Shown here piece after piece: positions 12,061 to 20,867 of a stretch of DNA of 64,000 nucleotides. Numbering within the stretch: the stretch's first letter is position 1; every line of letters begins with the position of its first letter. A program made the translations under genes and the position numbers. The notes under the pieces are model-generated. The model was given only the letters and a program-made list of their open reading frames with translations. It was not told the DNA's origin and did not search any database. The DNA is from Neurospora tetraspora (taxonomy: Eukaryota; Ascomycota; Sordariomycetes; Sordariales; Sordariaceae): NCBI RefSeq assembly GCF_033439725.1, contig NW_026944393.1:310001-374000 (forward strand), written 5' to 3'.

Positions 12061-12711
12061 ATGTCGTCTACCAAGAGCGTCGGTACTACTACCACCCGTA
12101 CCAACGGAGACACTACCATCACCATCACGAAGGTGGACGGCTCTGAACCAATCTTCACTGTCGCCTCCACCTCAGCCAAGGTGGTCACTATCCCGGCCAG
12201 CTTCGGCCGCCGCCCCAAGACGGGCAACAAGAGCAAATCGGGCAAGGGCCAGAAGAACGGTAAGTCATTCCCTTCCCCATTATCCGTGCTCTATTCCAAG
12301 GACAAAACCGAGGCTCACCGTCGTACTTTCTCCCCAGACGACACAACTACCAAGCCCGTCGACACCCACCATCAAGATCGACAAGATGTCCCCGCCAACC
12401 GCAAGCCCACGCCCTGCGGCAGCCTCCTCAAGCGCCCTAACCAGCCATACCAACCCACCAACCCGTCGGAAAGACACATTCTCGAAAGGGCCATTCGGCA
12501 TAACTTCGCAAAGCCCGGAAAGGGGCTTATCCCTCCTCCTACTCGTCAGTGGAGTGAGTGCCCTGCGCCCGCGGCCTCGGGACCGGGAGCGGCAAACGGA
12601 AATGAAAAGGAGGAGGATTTGGATAGTTATCGGGGTTGTGGACCGGAATACGATTTGCATCCGGAGGATGATGAGCATTTTACGGATGTGTGGTATGATG
12701 ATGGGGAGTGA
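12061..12711 (+). CDS. VTIPASF-family protein, unit 3 (190 residues, two exons)
   Basis: Proposed exons are 12061-12259 and 12338-12711, with a 78-bp intron (GTAAGT donor, GCTCACC branch-like site, CCCCAG acceptor). The intron is a multiple of three and has no stop, so the frame also stays open unspliced, but its position matches the introns of the sister copies. The N-terminal exon encodes the family core: TNGDTTITITKVDGSEP, then STSAKVVTIPASFGRRPKT, followed by a basic GNKSKSGKGQKN run. The second exon is Pro-rich (PTPCGSLLKRPNQPYQP) and ends in a strongly acidic tail (EYDLHPEDDEHFTDVWYDDG). This gives a bipartite protein: a small beta-like basic core followed by an acidic tail. Function unknown. 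The copy looks intact and has the best-preserved core in the array. Confidence 0.75.
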   Translation: MSSTKSVGTTTTRTNGDTTITITKVDGSEPIFTVASTSAKVVTIPASFGRRPKTGNKSKSGKGQKNGKSFPSPLSVLYSKDKTEAHRRTFSPDDTTTKPVDTHHQDRQDVPANRKPTPCGSLLKRPNQPYQPTNPSERHILERAIRHNFAKPGKGLIPPPTRQWSECPAPAASGPGAANGNEKEEDLDSYRGCGPEYDLHPEDDEHFTDVWYDDGE

Positions 12712-12721
12712 GGGGTATATG

Positions 12722-12798
12722 GGGATTGGAGTGAGGGAGGGGATTGGAATTGGGATTGGAATTGGGATTGGAATTGGGATTGGAAATGGAGGTTGGAA
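12722..12798. repeat. GGGATTGGAATT minisatellite in the 3' region
   Basis: Short purine-rich units (ATTGGGATTGGA and variants) are repeated five to six times just after the stop codon of unit 3. The tract is absent from the corresponding place in the other units, so it expanded after duplication. Confidence 0.8.
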
Positions 12799-12829
12799 TT
12801 GAGAAGTGGTGGTAGCCATCAGGCTGAGG

Positions 12830-14050
12830 GTTTTCGCGAGCTCGTGTCTCGTGACTCGTGGAGGAGATAAGTGGATGAGATCCCGGCCAGGGACGCCAGT
12901 TTGGGCAACTTTTATTATGGTTTTTGACTTAGTTTTCCGCGAGCTCGTGATTCGCGGAGGACCAGACAGGGAGACTTTGGAGGAAAAGGTCAAGGAGCGG
13001 AGGAAGAAACAACGACTGGACGAGGAAGAAGGGATCGAAATAGTGGACGGATCGGATCATCAAATCTCAGCACCAGCAGGACACAACCATCATCACCTAC
13101 ATCCAAGCCTCTGCCTGCTGGCTTCCACCTTCTTGGTTGGTTGCGCTTCTGGTTTCTGGTTTTGCTTGGTTTCCCAGTTACTCTACATGTACCCGAATGG
13201 GCAGACTTGCGCGCTGAATGATCTGGCTTACTTACCTAGACCCTATAATTTGATGGCGAATATCACAATATTATAGTGTTGACTCTTGCTCTTTTGTAAT
13301 GATCATGTTGATAATGCGTTGGAGGTGAAGGAGCCTCGACCGTTCGACGGAAGCGATAGGATATAGGTACCGAAGCGGGAAACCCCGAGTTGCAACAAGC
13401 CTTGTGTGGCAGACAATGCGTATAAAGAAAACAATAATTGACATAGCTTGTCTGTCAGGCCCCTAAAAGCCAAAAGTATAGGGCTTAACTTTCTATAATT
13501 TAGTAGGCTAAATACTCCCTAGGAGGTAGCGCTATCGCTCCCAAGTTTAGACCGGCCTTTGGTTCAATCATCATCGTTATTTGGGAATAGCTTCAAAAAG
13601 TTTGGTCACGGATTGGAATCGAACGAGCATCACGAGCACGATTGAAAATAAAGAACTACTTCAAGAACCGTTTGGATACTGAGCTAGTTGGTTGTTTCTG
13701 CAAGAATGGCTGGTTCTTTCCGTTGATGAAGGGGATGTTGGCGGTTAAGGGGGAAGGTAGGACTTTGAGACTTCGAGAAATTTCGAATTTCGGAATTCGG
13801 ACCTAACCCAAGGACACTACCTTACAGCGCTTGCCCCCTATAAGAAACATGGCTTGTCTGAGAAACATGGCTTGTCCCTATTGTCCAAGAAGGACAACCC
13901 ATGTGCAGAAACGCATTTTCTCACTACGGTAGGGAGGTATTGCCATAGTAAGCGAGTAGAGATGTGGGATGTGATGTCGCTTCTTTCACTCTGGACTAAT
14001 ACCGCGATAGATGATAACCTGAATACGCAAATTAGCCCGCAGCAGAAACT
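12830..14050. other. 3' region of unit 3 and AT-rich spacer
   Basis: The block from about 12830 to 13260 is homologous to 15560-16010: ATCCCGGCCAGGGACGCC, GCGAGCTCGTGA-TCGCGGAG, and GCGCTTCTGGTTTCTGGTTTTGCTTGGTTTCCCAGT are shared, with the GAGCTCGTG segment present twice here. It ends with TTTGATGGCGAATATCA in both copies. The rest, to 14050, is moderately AT-rich with no credible gene. A short direct duplication (ACATGGCTTGTC) occurs at about 13847-13876. Confidence 0.6.
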
Positions 14051-14221
14051 TTGACGCCCAAATTCATTATATATGAATTCATAGCCATAACAACAGACTC
14101 CGAAGTTAGCATTGATGCATGCCGGAGCCTAGCCGTGGCGAGTTAACAAGCGGGAGGAGCAACAGCAAGAGGCGCGGAAAAGTACCTCTAGGTACCTTGA
14201 AGGACTGAACAGATTCATGTT

Positions 14222-14370
14222 TACCGTATAAACTCGCGAAATTGAGATCCGGAAAGGCAGGCACAACGCAGGGTTAAAGGTGTGTATGTAGTTTTATGTG
14301 GTTGACCAACACCTTTAACCCTGCGTTGTGCCTGCCTTTCCGGATCTCAATTTCGCGAGTTTATACGGTA
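14222..14370. mobile_element. Perfect 62-bp inverted-repeat hairpin, MITE-like foldback element
   Basis: Positions 14222-14283 and 14309-14370 are perfect reverse complements over 62 bp, separated by a 25-bp loop. The outer ends read TACCGTATAAACTCGCG ... CGCGAGTTTATACGGTA, so the insertion can be read as terminal repeats beginning CCGTATAAAC flanked by a TA dinucleotide on each side, as for Tc1/mariner-type elements. The element sits in the spacer between units 3 and 4 and has no counterpart in the otherwise alignable spacer before unit 3. No transposase is present, so it is non-autonomous if mobile. A structural role such as a strong RNA hairpin is an alternative. Confidence 0.7.
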
Positions 14371-14424
14371 TGCAGTTGATAAGCTGCCAAGAGAAAAAAA
14401 ACCTGCAGGATCACAAGCTCAGAT

Positions 14425-14610
14425 TAGAAGACGCAGGTTTCATGCACTTCTCGGATAGATGCAAGTAAAGTCTACTTCGTGCAGATGGGAGTCATTCGCC
14501 GGGCATTCGATGGCGAAGAGGAAAATCTTGCATGGCATGCTTGCGGAATAGCTGCACAGGTTTTGAATTAGAGCACTATAAAAGCTCGCGTGGAACTCGA
14601 CCTTTCTTCT
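14425..14610 (+). promoter_or_regulatory. Duplicated promoter block of the VTIPASF family, unit 4
   Basis: The same elements as at 10330 and 11640 are present: GACGCAGGTTTCATGC, GATGCAAGTAAAGTCTA, GGAATAGCTGCACAGGTTTTG and a TATA box (TATAAAAG, 14577-14584) 264 bp before the start codon. Confidence 0.7.
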
Positions 14611-14840
14611 TCCTTTTTTTTTTTCCCAGCATCGAGGTCAGTCGTCTCCAGTCCATCTTGGTCATCCAACGCTTTATCTTCTTTGAAGCACAATCGTCTA
14701 TTGCTACTCGAAGCATCATCGCATCCAATTGTCTCTTGCTATCTTCAAAGCATCGACACATCACCTTTCCGAGTCTACGCAGTATTACTATCGACAAACA
14801 TCGCTCAAAACATCTACACAGTCGACCACAAAAAAACAAA

Positions 14841-15480
14841 ATGTCGAACACCAACAGCTTCGGTACCTCCAAACCCGATGGGCTTAACGTCCCTGCCAAT
14901 GGCGTGCTTAACCCACTTCTAGTTCAACGGGTAAAAGAAATGATCATCCACAAAATGATGGAAGACCCACCCAACAAATATACCCACCGCACCGTCACCG
15001 TGGGTGACATCACCATCACTACCATCAACCGCCCTGGATGGAAGCCCCAGGTCTCCGTGACCTGCACCTCTGCTCAGGTGGTTACCATCCCGGTGGTGAG
15101 CTTTGGTTGCCGTACCAAGACGGATAAGTCCAAGCCGGATAAGAATAAGATGATGAAGGCCAGTAAGTCAATCAATCCCTTCTCTTTCGCCCTTACCTAC
15201 CTACATTCCATGTGCTCTGTCCTCTCTCCCAAAGGGCAAAAACCAAAGCTGACCAGACCAGACCTTAAGAGTTCTAGACACAACAACCCACCACGTCGAC
15301 CAAGAAGGAAAGGGCAAAGATTATTGCGGTTGCCAAGGGGAGTGCGATTCTAATCCAGACGATGAGGATTTTCCTGATGATGAGGCTTTTTGGGAGATGG
15401 CAGCGTGGGGGGATGAGGAGTATAAGGGGCGAGAAGGTGAGGGGAGGACTCAGGGGAGAGAGGAACTTGGAGAGTTGTGA
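14841..15480 (+). CDS. VTIPASF-family protein, unit 4 (174 residues, two exons)
   Basis: Proposed exons are 14841-15162 and 15278-15480, joined by a 115-bp intron (GTAAGT ... GCTGACC ... TTCTAG). Unspliced, the frame runs into unrelated sequence. Spliced at the family intron position, it gives 525 nt with an acidic second exon: CGCQGECDSNPDDEDFPDDE, then AFWEMAAWGDEE, parallel to the acidic tail of unit 3. Exon 1 carries a longer N-terminus (VQRVKEMIIHKMMEDP, possibly helical) and the core ITTINRPGW ... CTSAQVVTIPVVSFGCRTKT, where the usual ASFGRRP has become VVSFGCRT. The start is chosen because it follows the leader CACAAAAAAACAAA and aligns with the sister starts. Function unknown; likely co-regulated with the other units. 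Confidence 0.7.
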
Positions 15481-16184
15481 GCAAGGGCTTTGAGTTGCTT
15501 TGCGGGTGCCTGCGGTGACGGGGCTGCCGCTGGAGGAATTGTGGTCTGGGGGTTGTAAGACATCTGATATAAGAGGTCCCGGCTAGGGACGCCGATTTGG
15601 GCAACTTTGGTTTTGGTTTTTTTTTTCTGAGTTTTGTTGCGAGCTCGTGACTCGCGGAGAAAACCTCTAGAGGGAGACAGTGGAGGAACACCACGGCACA
15701 ACTGCACGGCGGCACGACGACAAATAATGACAGGCAGGAACTAGGGAAGGAAAGGTTAACACAGGGCACCCAAAGGAAGGATCACATTTCAGCGCCAGCA
15801 GGATTTCACTATCACCATCACTCACCCAAGCCTCTGTCTGCCTGCTGGTTCCGCAATCCACACAGTTTGGTTGCGTCGGCGCTTCTGGTTTCTGGTTTTG
15901 CTTGGTTTCCCAGTTACCTACCTCGCCACTTCTGCGGTGGTACCCAAATGGGCAGTTGCGCGCTAAAAGATCTGGCCTAGAACACTATAGTTTGATGGCG
16001 AATATCAAACATTTTGGGTTCTGCTCTTGCTCTTTGTGATAGTTGATTGATTGTGATGATCGTGATCATGGTGATTGATGATGAGGATGACATGTCGGAG
16101 GTAAAGAGGCTCGACGTGAGCGAAGGGAGGTAAGTCTCTTGGTCCTGATCGATCTTTCATCATTCGGAGTCCGGTCGGGTGCTC
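15481..16184. other. 3' region of unit 4
   Basis: This is homologous to 12830-13260 after unit 3 (CCCGG-TAGGGACGCC, TTGCGAGCTCGTGACTCGCGG, the GCGCTTCTGGTTTCTGG block, TTTGATGGCGAATATCA). No independent gene is supported. A minus-strand open frame across 15350-15769 lies opposite the second exon of unit 4 and is taken as a shadow. Confidence 0.55.
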
Positions 16185-16590
16185 TCCCACTTGCCTGCCT
16201 GCCTCTTTCTCCCAGCCGGCAACCGCTCTTTCCATCCCATCCCATCCCATCCTCTCAGACCCGCCAGTCGCTCCTTCCACCAATGCCCATATAACCCCCC
16301 CATCCCAACCCTCCTTCCAACACCCCCAGCCAATGACCAGTTCGATCCTGGTCGGATAGCGCAGACAGCAGTGCCGTCCCAGCTCTGCATCTCCCACCCC
16401 GTCCGACTTCGAGTTCGATTCTCGGACGGGGCAGATCATGAGGTTCCTTTTCAACAAAGACAAAAGGCCGACAGCGTGCCCATCCATGTCGTACACCGCG
16501 GGATTTGTTTGTATATGCTGACCGGGCTACTGGGCTAGTTGAACCGAGCAACTTGGTTGTTCTATCTGTTGGCATCTCTTTTTTTTTTGA
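16185..16590 (+). mobile_element. tRNA-derived SINE-like repeat, copy 1
   Basis: This region aligns over about 400 bp with 54640-55025. Its central part has RNA polymerase III promoter character: an A-box-like GATAGCGCAGACAGCAG (from 16355) and a B-box-like GAGTTCGATTC (16411-16421), about 54 bp apart, followed by a TTTTTTTTTT run at about 16579-16588 that could serve as a pol III terminator. The D-arm can be drawn (GCGC/GTGC around an 8-base loop), as can the T-arm (TCGAG/CTCGG around TTCGATT). A complete acceptor stem and anticodon arm cannot, so this is not a functional tRNA gene. The B-box lies in a CCCCGTCCGA/TCGGACGGGG hairpin. A C-rich leader with (ATCCC)n precedes the tRNA-like part and is also shared between copies. 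Confidence 0.55.
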
Positions 16591-17126
16591 GAAAACCTAC
16601 CCACACACACCCCGAAACCTACACGCACACCCTCTCCACTTTGCAGCTGTCAGAAAAATATCGTCGTTCTGTATGGTAAAGCTTGTGGTTCCCCGTGGTT
16701 GGAAGTGCCGCCACCATTGCGAAGTCAATAAAAGGTAGTTGAGCAATGAGTTCCATTACTTATATGAGATGATTTAGGTTTTTTTGGAGTAGCTTAGAGC
16801 CCTACCATCGTTCGTTGAAATTCTCATCGCCCTTTAGGAAGCTCCGGCCTCTTTTTGGGGTTACGCTTCAAATCCCTATACCACTACTCAAGGGGACTAT
16901 AGCAATAAGCAGTGACAGCGACTCAATTGCGGTGTCAACGAGTGGCAAGCGTTGCGCTGTGGTTGAAATGCGCTGTCGTCGAAAATTGAAATTTTGGCGA
17001 CAAAACGCGGATTTCCAAAGCAGCTGTCATTGCGGGCCATGGACTGTCAGGAGCTGTCAAAGGTAAGGGTTATATATGGAAGGTGTGTGCGTGTAGGTTT
17101 CGGGGTGTGTGTGGGTAGGTTTTCTC
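16589..17126. mobile_element. About 540-bp element with 45-bp terminal inverted repeats
   Basis: The left end (from 16589, GAGAAAACCTACCCACACAC ... ACGCACACC) and the right end (about 17080-17126, GGTGTGTGCGTG ... GGTAGGTTTTCTC) are reverse complements over about 45 bp with one small indel. Outside both ends lie runs of T (10 on the left, 9 on the right), so the element appears to have inserted into, and duplicated or split, the poly-T tail of the adjacent SINE-like repeat. The interior contains several CTGTCA/TGACAG words and no meaningful reading frame. It is best read as a non-autonomous DNA transposon. The family is not recognised. Confidence 0.6.
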
Positions 17127-17909
17127 TTTTTTTTTCTTTGAAAATTTTACCCTCAAATCTTTGAGGTTGTTATGTTTGTTGCGCGCACACAGGGTGAGCC
17201 GAAGTGATTCCAATGGAATGATTGGGAAAATGCTTGATTGGTGGCTTGAGGAAGAAAAGAGGGAAAGACGTGCCAGGCCCAGCTAAACACACCGCAAATG
17301 TACAAACTCCAGTCGGGGTGCACATTCCACACGTTACAAGAGTCATGATGGTATCGGCGTCAGGCGCAGGAAGCAGGCGCGTTCATCTGCAGAGACGCCT
17401 TGGCTCGCGTCACGGTTAGATCCAGATGGCATGCACGATACACCTCTTCCTGCTCTTCTGTATGCGCAATTTCCATCCGCTCTGACCGATGGATTCCATC
17501 TCTACCTGTCACAACCTCACGCCAATAACCAGTAGCGCGCCGCTCCTCCTATTATTGTACACACTATTCAAAACTCGCGACAGAATCCTCAAGACCAATA
17601 TGGACCCAAAAACCTTCAAGTTTCGCGACCCGCGCGGCCAGTTCGAAAGCTCGTTTACCTCCCAAGAGGATCGGTTGTATGAGTGAAGGCAACTCTCGAT
17701 GCGCAATGACCGGTGGTTGGAGATGAGATGACGGTAACTAAAGAACAGGGGAGAAATGGCTCATCGGTTGCAGTTAAAAACCCACCAGGGCACCGTCTCT
17801 ACCTTCCACGCACCTTCTACTTCCAACTTTTTCTTCGCAAGACCACGCCACTCAACCTCACGTACTTCGCAGAATCTGGCCGCCCAGCAACGAATCACCG
17901 AGGCCCACG
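17127..17909. other. Intergenic region without a supported gene
   Basis: No credible coding region is seen. The right end is the likely promoter and leader of the 17.9-kb gene, with pyrimidine-rich and CAAC/CACC-rich sequence. Confidence 0.5.
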
Positions 17910-18794
17910 ATGCCCAAACGGCCCAGAGCGATGGCGCCAGCCGCAGACCAGGCAGCCGGCGAGCCGAACGAGGACAGGCGTAAAAGGTTGCGCATGGCTT
18001 TAGCCGTGGAGAAATTCGTGGAGCAAGCGTTCGGCGAGATTTATGAGGAGATGAATAAGCACATGCCTAAAATGTTGCGCTCGAAGTTACTCGAATTTTA
18101 CGAAAAAGAGTGGGCAGAGGGAAAGAACAAAGAACAAAATCAACGCAAAGTATCGCTGGAGTCGGCTACGGGTTCTGACGTCGTTGAGCAGCCGGCTGGT
18201 GAGACACTGACTATGGAAGAAGTATCGAAGACGATTGGAGGGCTGCTTGCCATGTTGGAAACACAAAAGAAGCAAGATCAATGCGAAACATCGCTGGAGC
18301 CGGGTAGGGTCTCTGGCGACGTTGACGTTGTTGACATGGCCGAGGAAACGACAGGTGGTAGTGATAGGGACATGGATCAGGATGAGGACGACGATGAGGA
18401 CGACGACGACATATACCTCGACAGCGACGATGACGAGGACAGCGACGGATACTCCGACGGGCGCGGATGGTATTGCCTCGCTGATAACGACATGTATGCA
18501 GACGAGGATGAGAGCGAGAACGAGGAAGCGAATGCCCCTGACAATGAGTACATACCCTCGCCGTGGAGCGTTGGGGATCCCTCAACCCCAAAAGACCCGT
18601 TCCTGGAGGACTCGCCGCAGGTGGACTTGATGGGCACCTTTCATAACGAGCGTGGCAACCACAACCGCGCCGATCAAGCTGTCGACCCTCTCCTCAGAGA
18701 CCCCGTAATCCTGTCGCTCAAAAGCGAGGCCGACTATGAGAACTACCACAAACGACCGCGCATCGACTTCGATCGTTATGAATGGAGACCATGA
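17910..18794 (+). CDS. Unrecognised acidic protein with N-terminal NLS (294 residues)
   Basis: The intronless frame begins MPKRPRAMAP and soon has DRRKRLRMALAVEKF. Together these are good nuclear localisation signal candidates. A helical segment follows (VEQAFGEIYEEMNKHMPKML, LLEFYEKEWAEGKNKEQ). The centre, at about residues 155-210, is extremely acidic (DEDDDEDDDDIYLDSDDDED, then ADEDESENEE). The C-terminus ends with SEADYENYHKRPRIDFDRYE, comparable in style to a segment of the 7.7-kb protein. Composition suggests a chromatin- or histone-binding acidic nuclear protein, but that is inference from composition only. No known domain is recognised. Confidence 0.7.
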   Translation: MPKRPRAMAPAADQAAGEPNEDRRKRLRMALAVEKFVEQAFGEIYEEMNKHMPKMLRSKLLEFYEKEWAEGKNKEQNQRKVSLESATGSDVVEQPAGETLTMEEVSKTIGGLLAMLETQKKQDQCETSLEPGRVSGDVDVVDMAEETTGGSDRDMDQDEDDDEDDDDIYLDSDDDEDSDGYSDGRGWYCLADNDMYADEDESENEEANAPDNEYIPSPWSVGDPSTPKDPFLEDSPQVDLMGTFHNERGNHNRADQAVDPLLRDPVILSLKSEADYENYHKRPRIDFDRYEWRP

Positions 18795-19556
18795 TATCCT
18801 TTCCCGAGCCGACCATGAGGCGCCTTGGTAGATGTGGTCGCTAGTTGTATCAGCACCATAGCGACTTCATGGAAGCCTGCAAATGTTGGGCGGTCTCATC
18901 AGCAATCCATCCCAGCAACAGGAGTACCACCTAGAAACACCAGGGGTCAACCATCTTGCAAACACGCGAGCAGAATAAACCACACAACAAGCAGCAAATT
19001 GGAAAGATTGGCAGACCAGGTTGGATCAATGACAACATTGGCAAAGCAAACCATTTGGCCTTTGCCTTACAAGCCTCCCCGCCCTGCAGTCTTCCTTAAA
19101 AACGCCCTCCTTCACTCAAACAACCCGCTCTAAAGCCCTCCAAAGCTTCCGACCTTTGTGATCACTTGCCATTCGATGGCTATATTGCCGGCTCCCTCCC
19201 TCTCTCCTTTGAACCCCCCTCCAGGTCATTTTTCTTTCTATCTTCTGACACATGAAGCTTTTGGAACGACGATGGAGCCACAGCCAAAGTCGCGTTACAA
19301 CGCGGCCTCCGGAACCTGAAGCTGGCAGCGTGGTGGTTTGAGTAAAAGGCGGGTTTCTGGTGACAACCTTTTCTGGGTTCTTCGTCCATTCACTTCCGTC
19401 AATGGACTTCTTCGCGTTTTGTTCTCGTCAAAACCCTTGGTCTCCAAAAGTTCGGACTGGAAGCTACTCACCATCCAGTGCTTCCATTCTTTCCTCTATC
19501 TTGAAGGCACCTTTCGCCATTACGAACCAGCATCAACTTCAACATCATCCGCAGCC
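18795..19556. other. Intergenic region, leader of the next gene
   Basis: No supported gene. The last 250 bp before 19557 are pyrimidine-rich and contain CAACTTCAACATCATCC directly before the chosen ATG, typical of a fungal leader. Confidence 0.5.
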
Positions 19557-19868
19557 ATGTCTACGGAGCTGCTAAAGACGCCGCCGTCTTCTCCCAACCC
19601 CGGCGGAGGTCAGGGCGAGTCGAAAAGGGCCATCGACGAGGTCATCGATACGCCAGAAGCGCTGAGGAGACTAGCAAAGAGAGTGAAGGGCATCTTGGAC
19701 AGAATGAACGAGAAATCCAACGTTTTCAATTCTTCCGGCGACAATTCCGACGACCCTTTTGGTATCGACAACACTCGCCAGAATGGCAACATGGAAGTGT
19801 CAGCCGAGCCTCTCGTGTTCGATATGTCAGACTTCGGTTGTCACGAGCATGTCGAAGAGGCGAAGTGA
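19557..19868 (+). CDS. Small unrecognised protein (103 residues)
   Basis: The frame starts MSTELLKTPPSSPNPGGG at an ATG preceded by GCAGCC. It is open further upstream, but the upstream residues look like leader sequence. A charged central helix (EALRRLAKRVKGILDRMNEK) resembles a short coiled coil or basic region. The C-terminus contains SSGDNSDDPFGIDN and is acidic. KTPPSSPNPGGG resembles LKTPSPNAGSS at the start of the 22.9-kb protein, so it may be a short relative of that family. Function unknown. Confidence 0.55.
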   Translation: MSTELLKTPPSSPNPGGGQGESKRAIDEVIDTPEALRRLAKRVKGILDRMNEKSNVFNSSGDNSDDPFGIDNTRQNGNMEVSAEPLVFDMSDFGCHEHVEEAK

Positions 19869-20867
19869 TCCCAGGAGCAGAGGGAGGAGAGAGTACCACC
19901 GAACGGCACACCAAGCAAAACGAAGGGTGTCGCAAAGACCGCAGGACCTTTGTAGGGCGAGACAACTTCAGAAGAAATGACCTTTAGGGACGGCGGTAGA
20001 GGTAGTCATATCTCTGTTTCAAAGGACGGCCCCCAGCCGACTCATCACCTTCTCTCACCAGGTGTTCCTTCGGATTCGCCCAGCCACACCGAACGAGCCC
20101 TAGAGAAAACGGAGAAGGCGCATAGGGGGGCATTCTATCTACGTCGCCTTCGCCCTTGCTACGCGCTAATCCAGCTCGCAAACGAGGACGAAGGAGCATC
20201 TAGGCTGTCACAGTCAAGCTAGAGAAGCAAAATGTGCTAGACTTTCTAACGCCGGACACTTGACTAGGACCAATATCGAGCATCGCCGGATGAGTTGGGC
20301 ATCTCATCGGGCCTGTACTGGTTGCTATTCCTCCGTACGTAGGGCAGAGGCACATAGCTACTGATTGTGAAGCCAGGTCTGCAATATACACTCACTACCT
20401 GATTTAGTGCATTCCTTTATATATTTTGTCCGTGATACTTTTGCATCTGCATATGCAGGGCCACGATCTGTCAGGTGCATCAGTGACAGCGATGGACACT
20501 CGTCCAATGCATGAGCAGTGGATGACCACATGGTTTGCCCCAACCCTTCAGGTTCCGGTTCGCTTCCCTCGCTGGTGAATGGGCTGTTGCTCCAGGGCCA
20601 GCTCCGTGGGACCTTCAAGATCTGGGGATGTACCATTCACCGTATACGATCTTGGAACTTCCGGTGAAGGGTGATCCCATCCCAGATTGACCATTCATTC
20701 AGGTCATCATAGTCTTCAAAAGAAGCACCTGTTTTCTCCCACAACAAAATTGTTTTACTCCTTTGACCACCTCCAAGGAAGTCATTTTATCGACCATCAC
20801 CAAAAAGCAACATCAATATCTCCGTCGCAACCAACCATACGTTACAACTCGAAGACGAATTGTCAAC
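19869..20867. other. Intergenic region with a duplicated promoter segment
   Basis: No gene is supported. From about 20600 to 20710 the sequence is duplicated at 22670-22790 (GCT-CGTGGGACCTTCA, ATCTTGGAAC, GGTGAAGGGT-ATCC, CATTGACC-TTCA). This is upstream DNA that was copied together with the acidic NLS gene. Confidence 0.55.

Noticed and set aside
16350-16430. Functional tRNA gene
   Set aside because: A- and B-boxes and two arms can be drawn, but no acceptor stem or anticodon arm forms in either copy.
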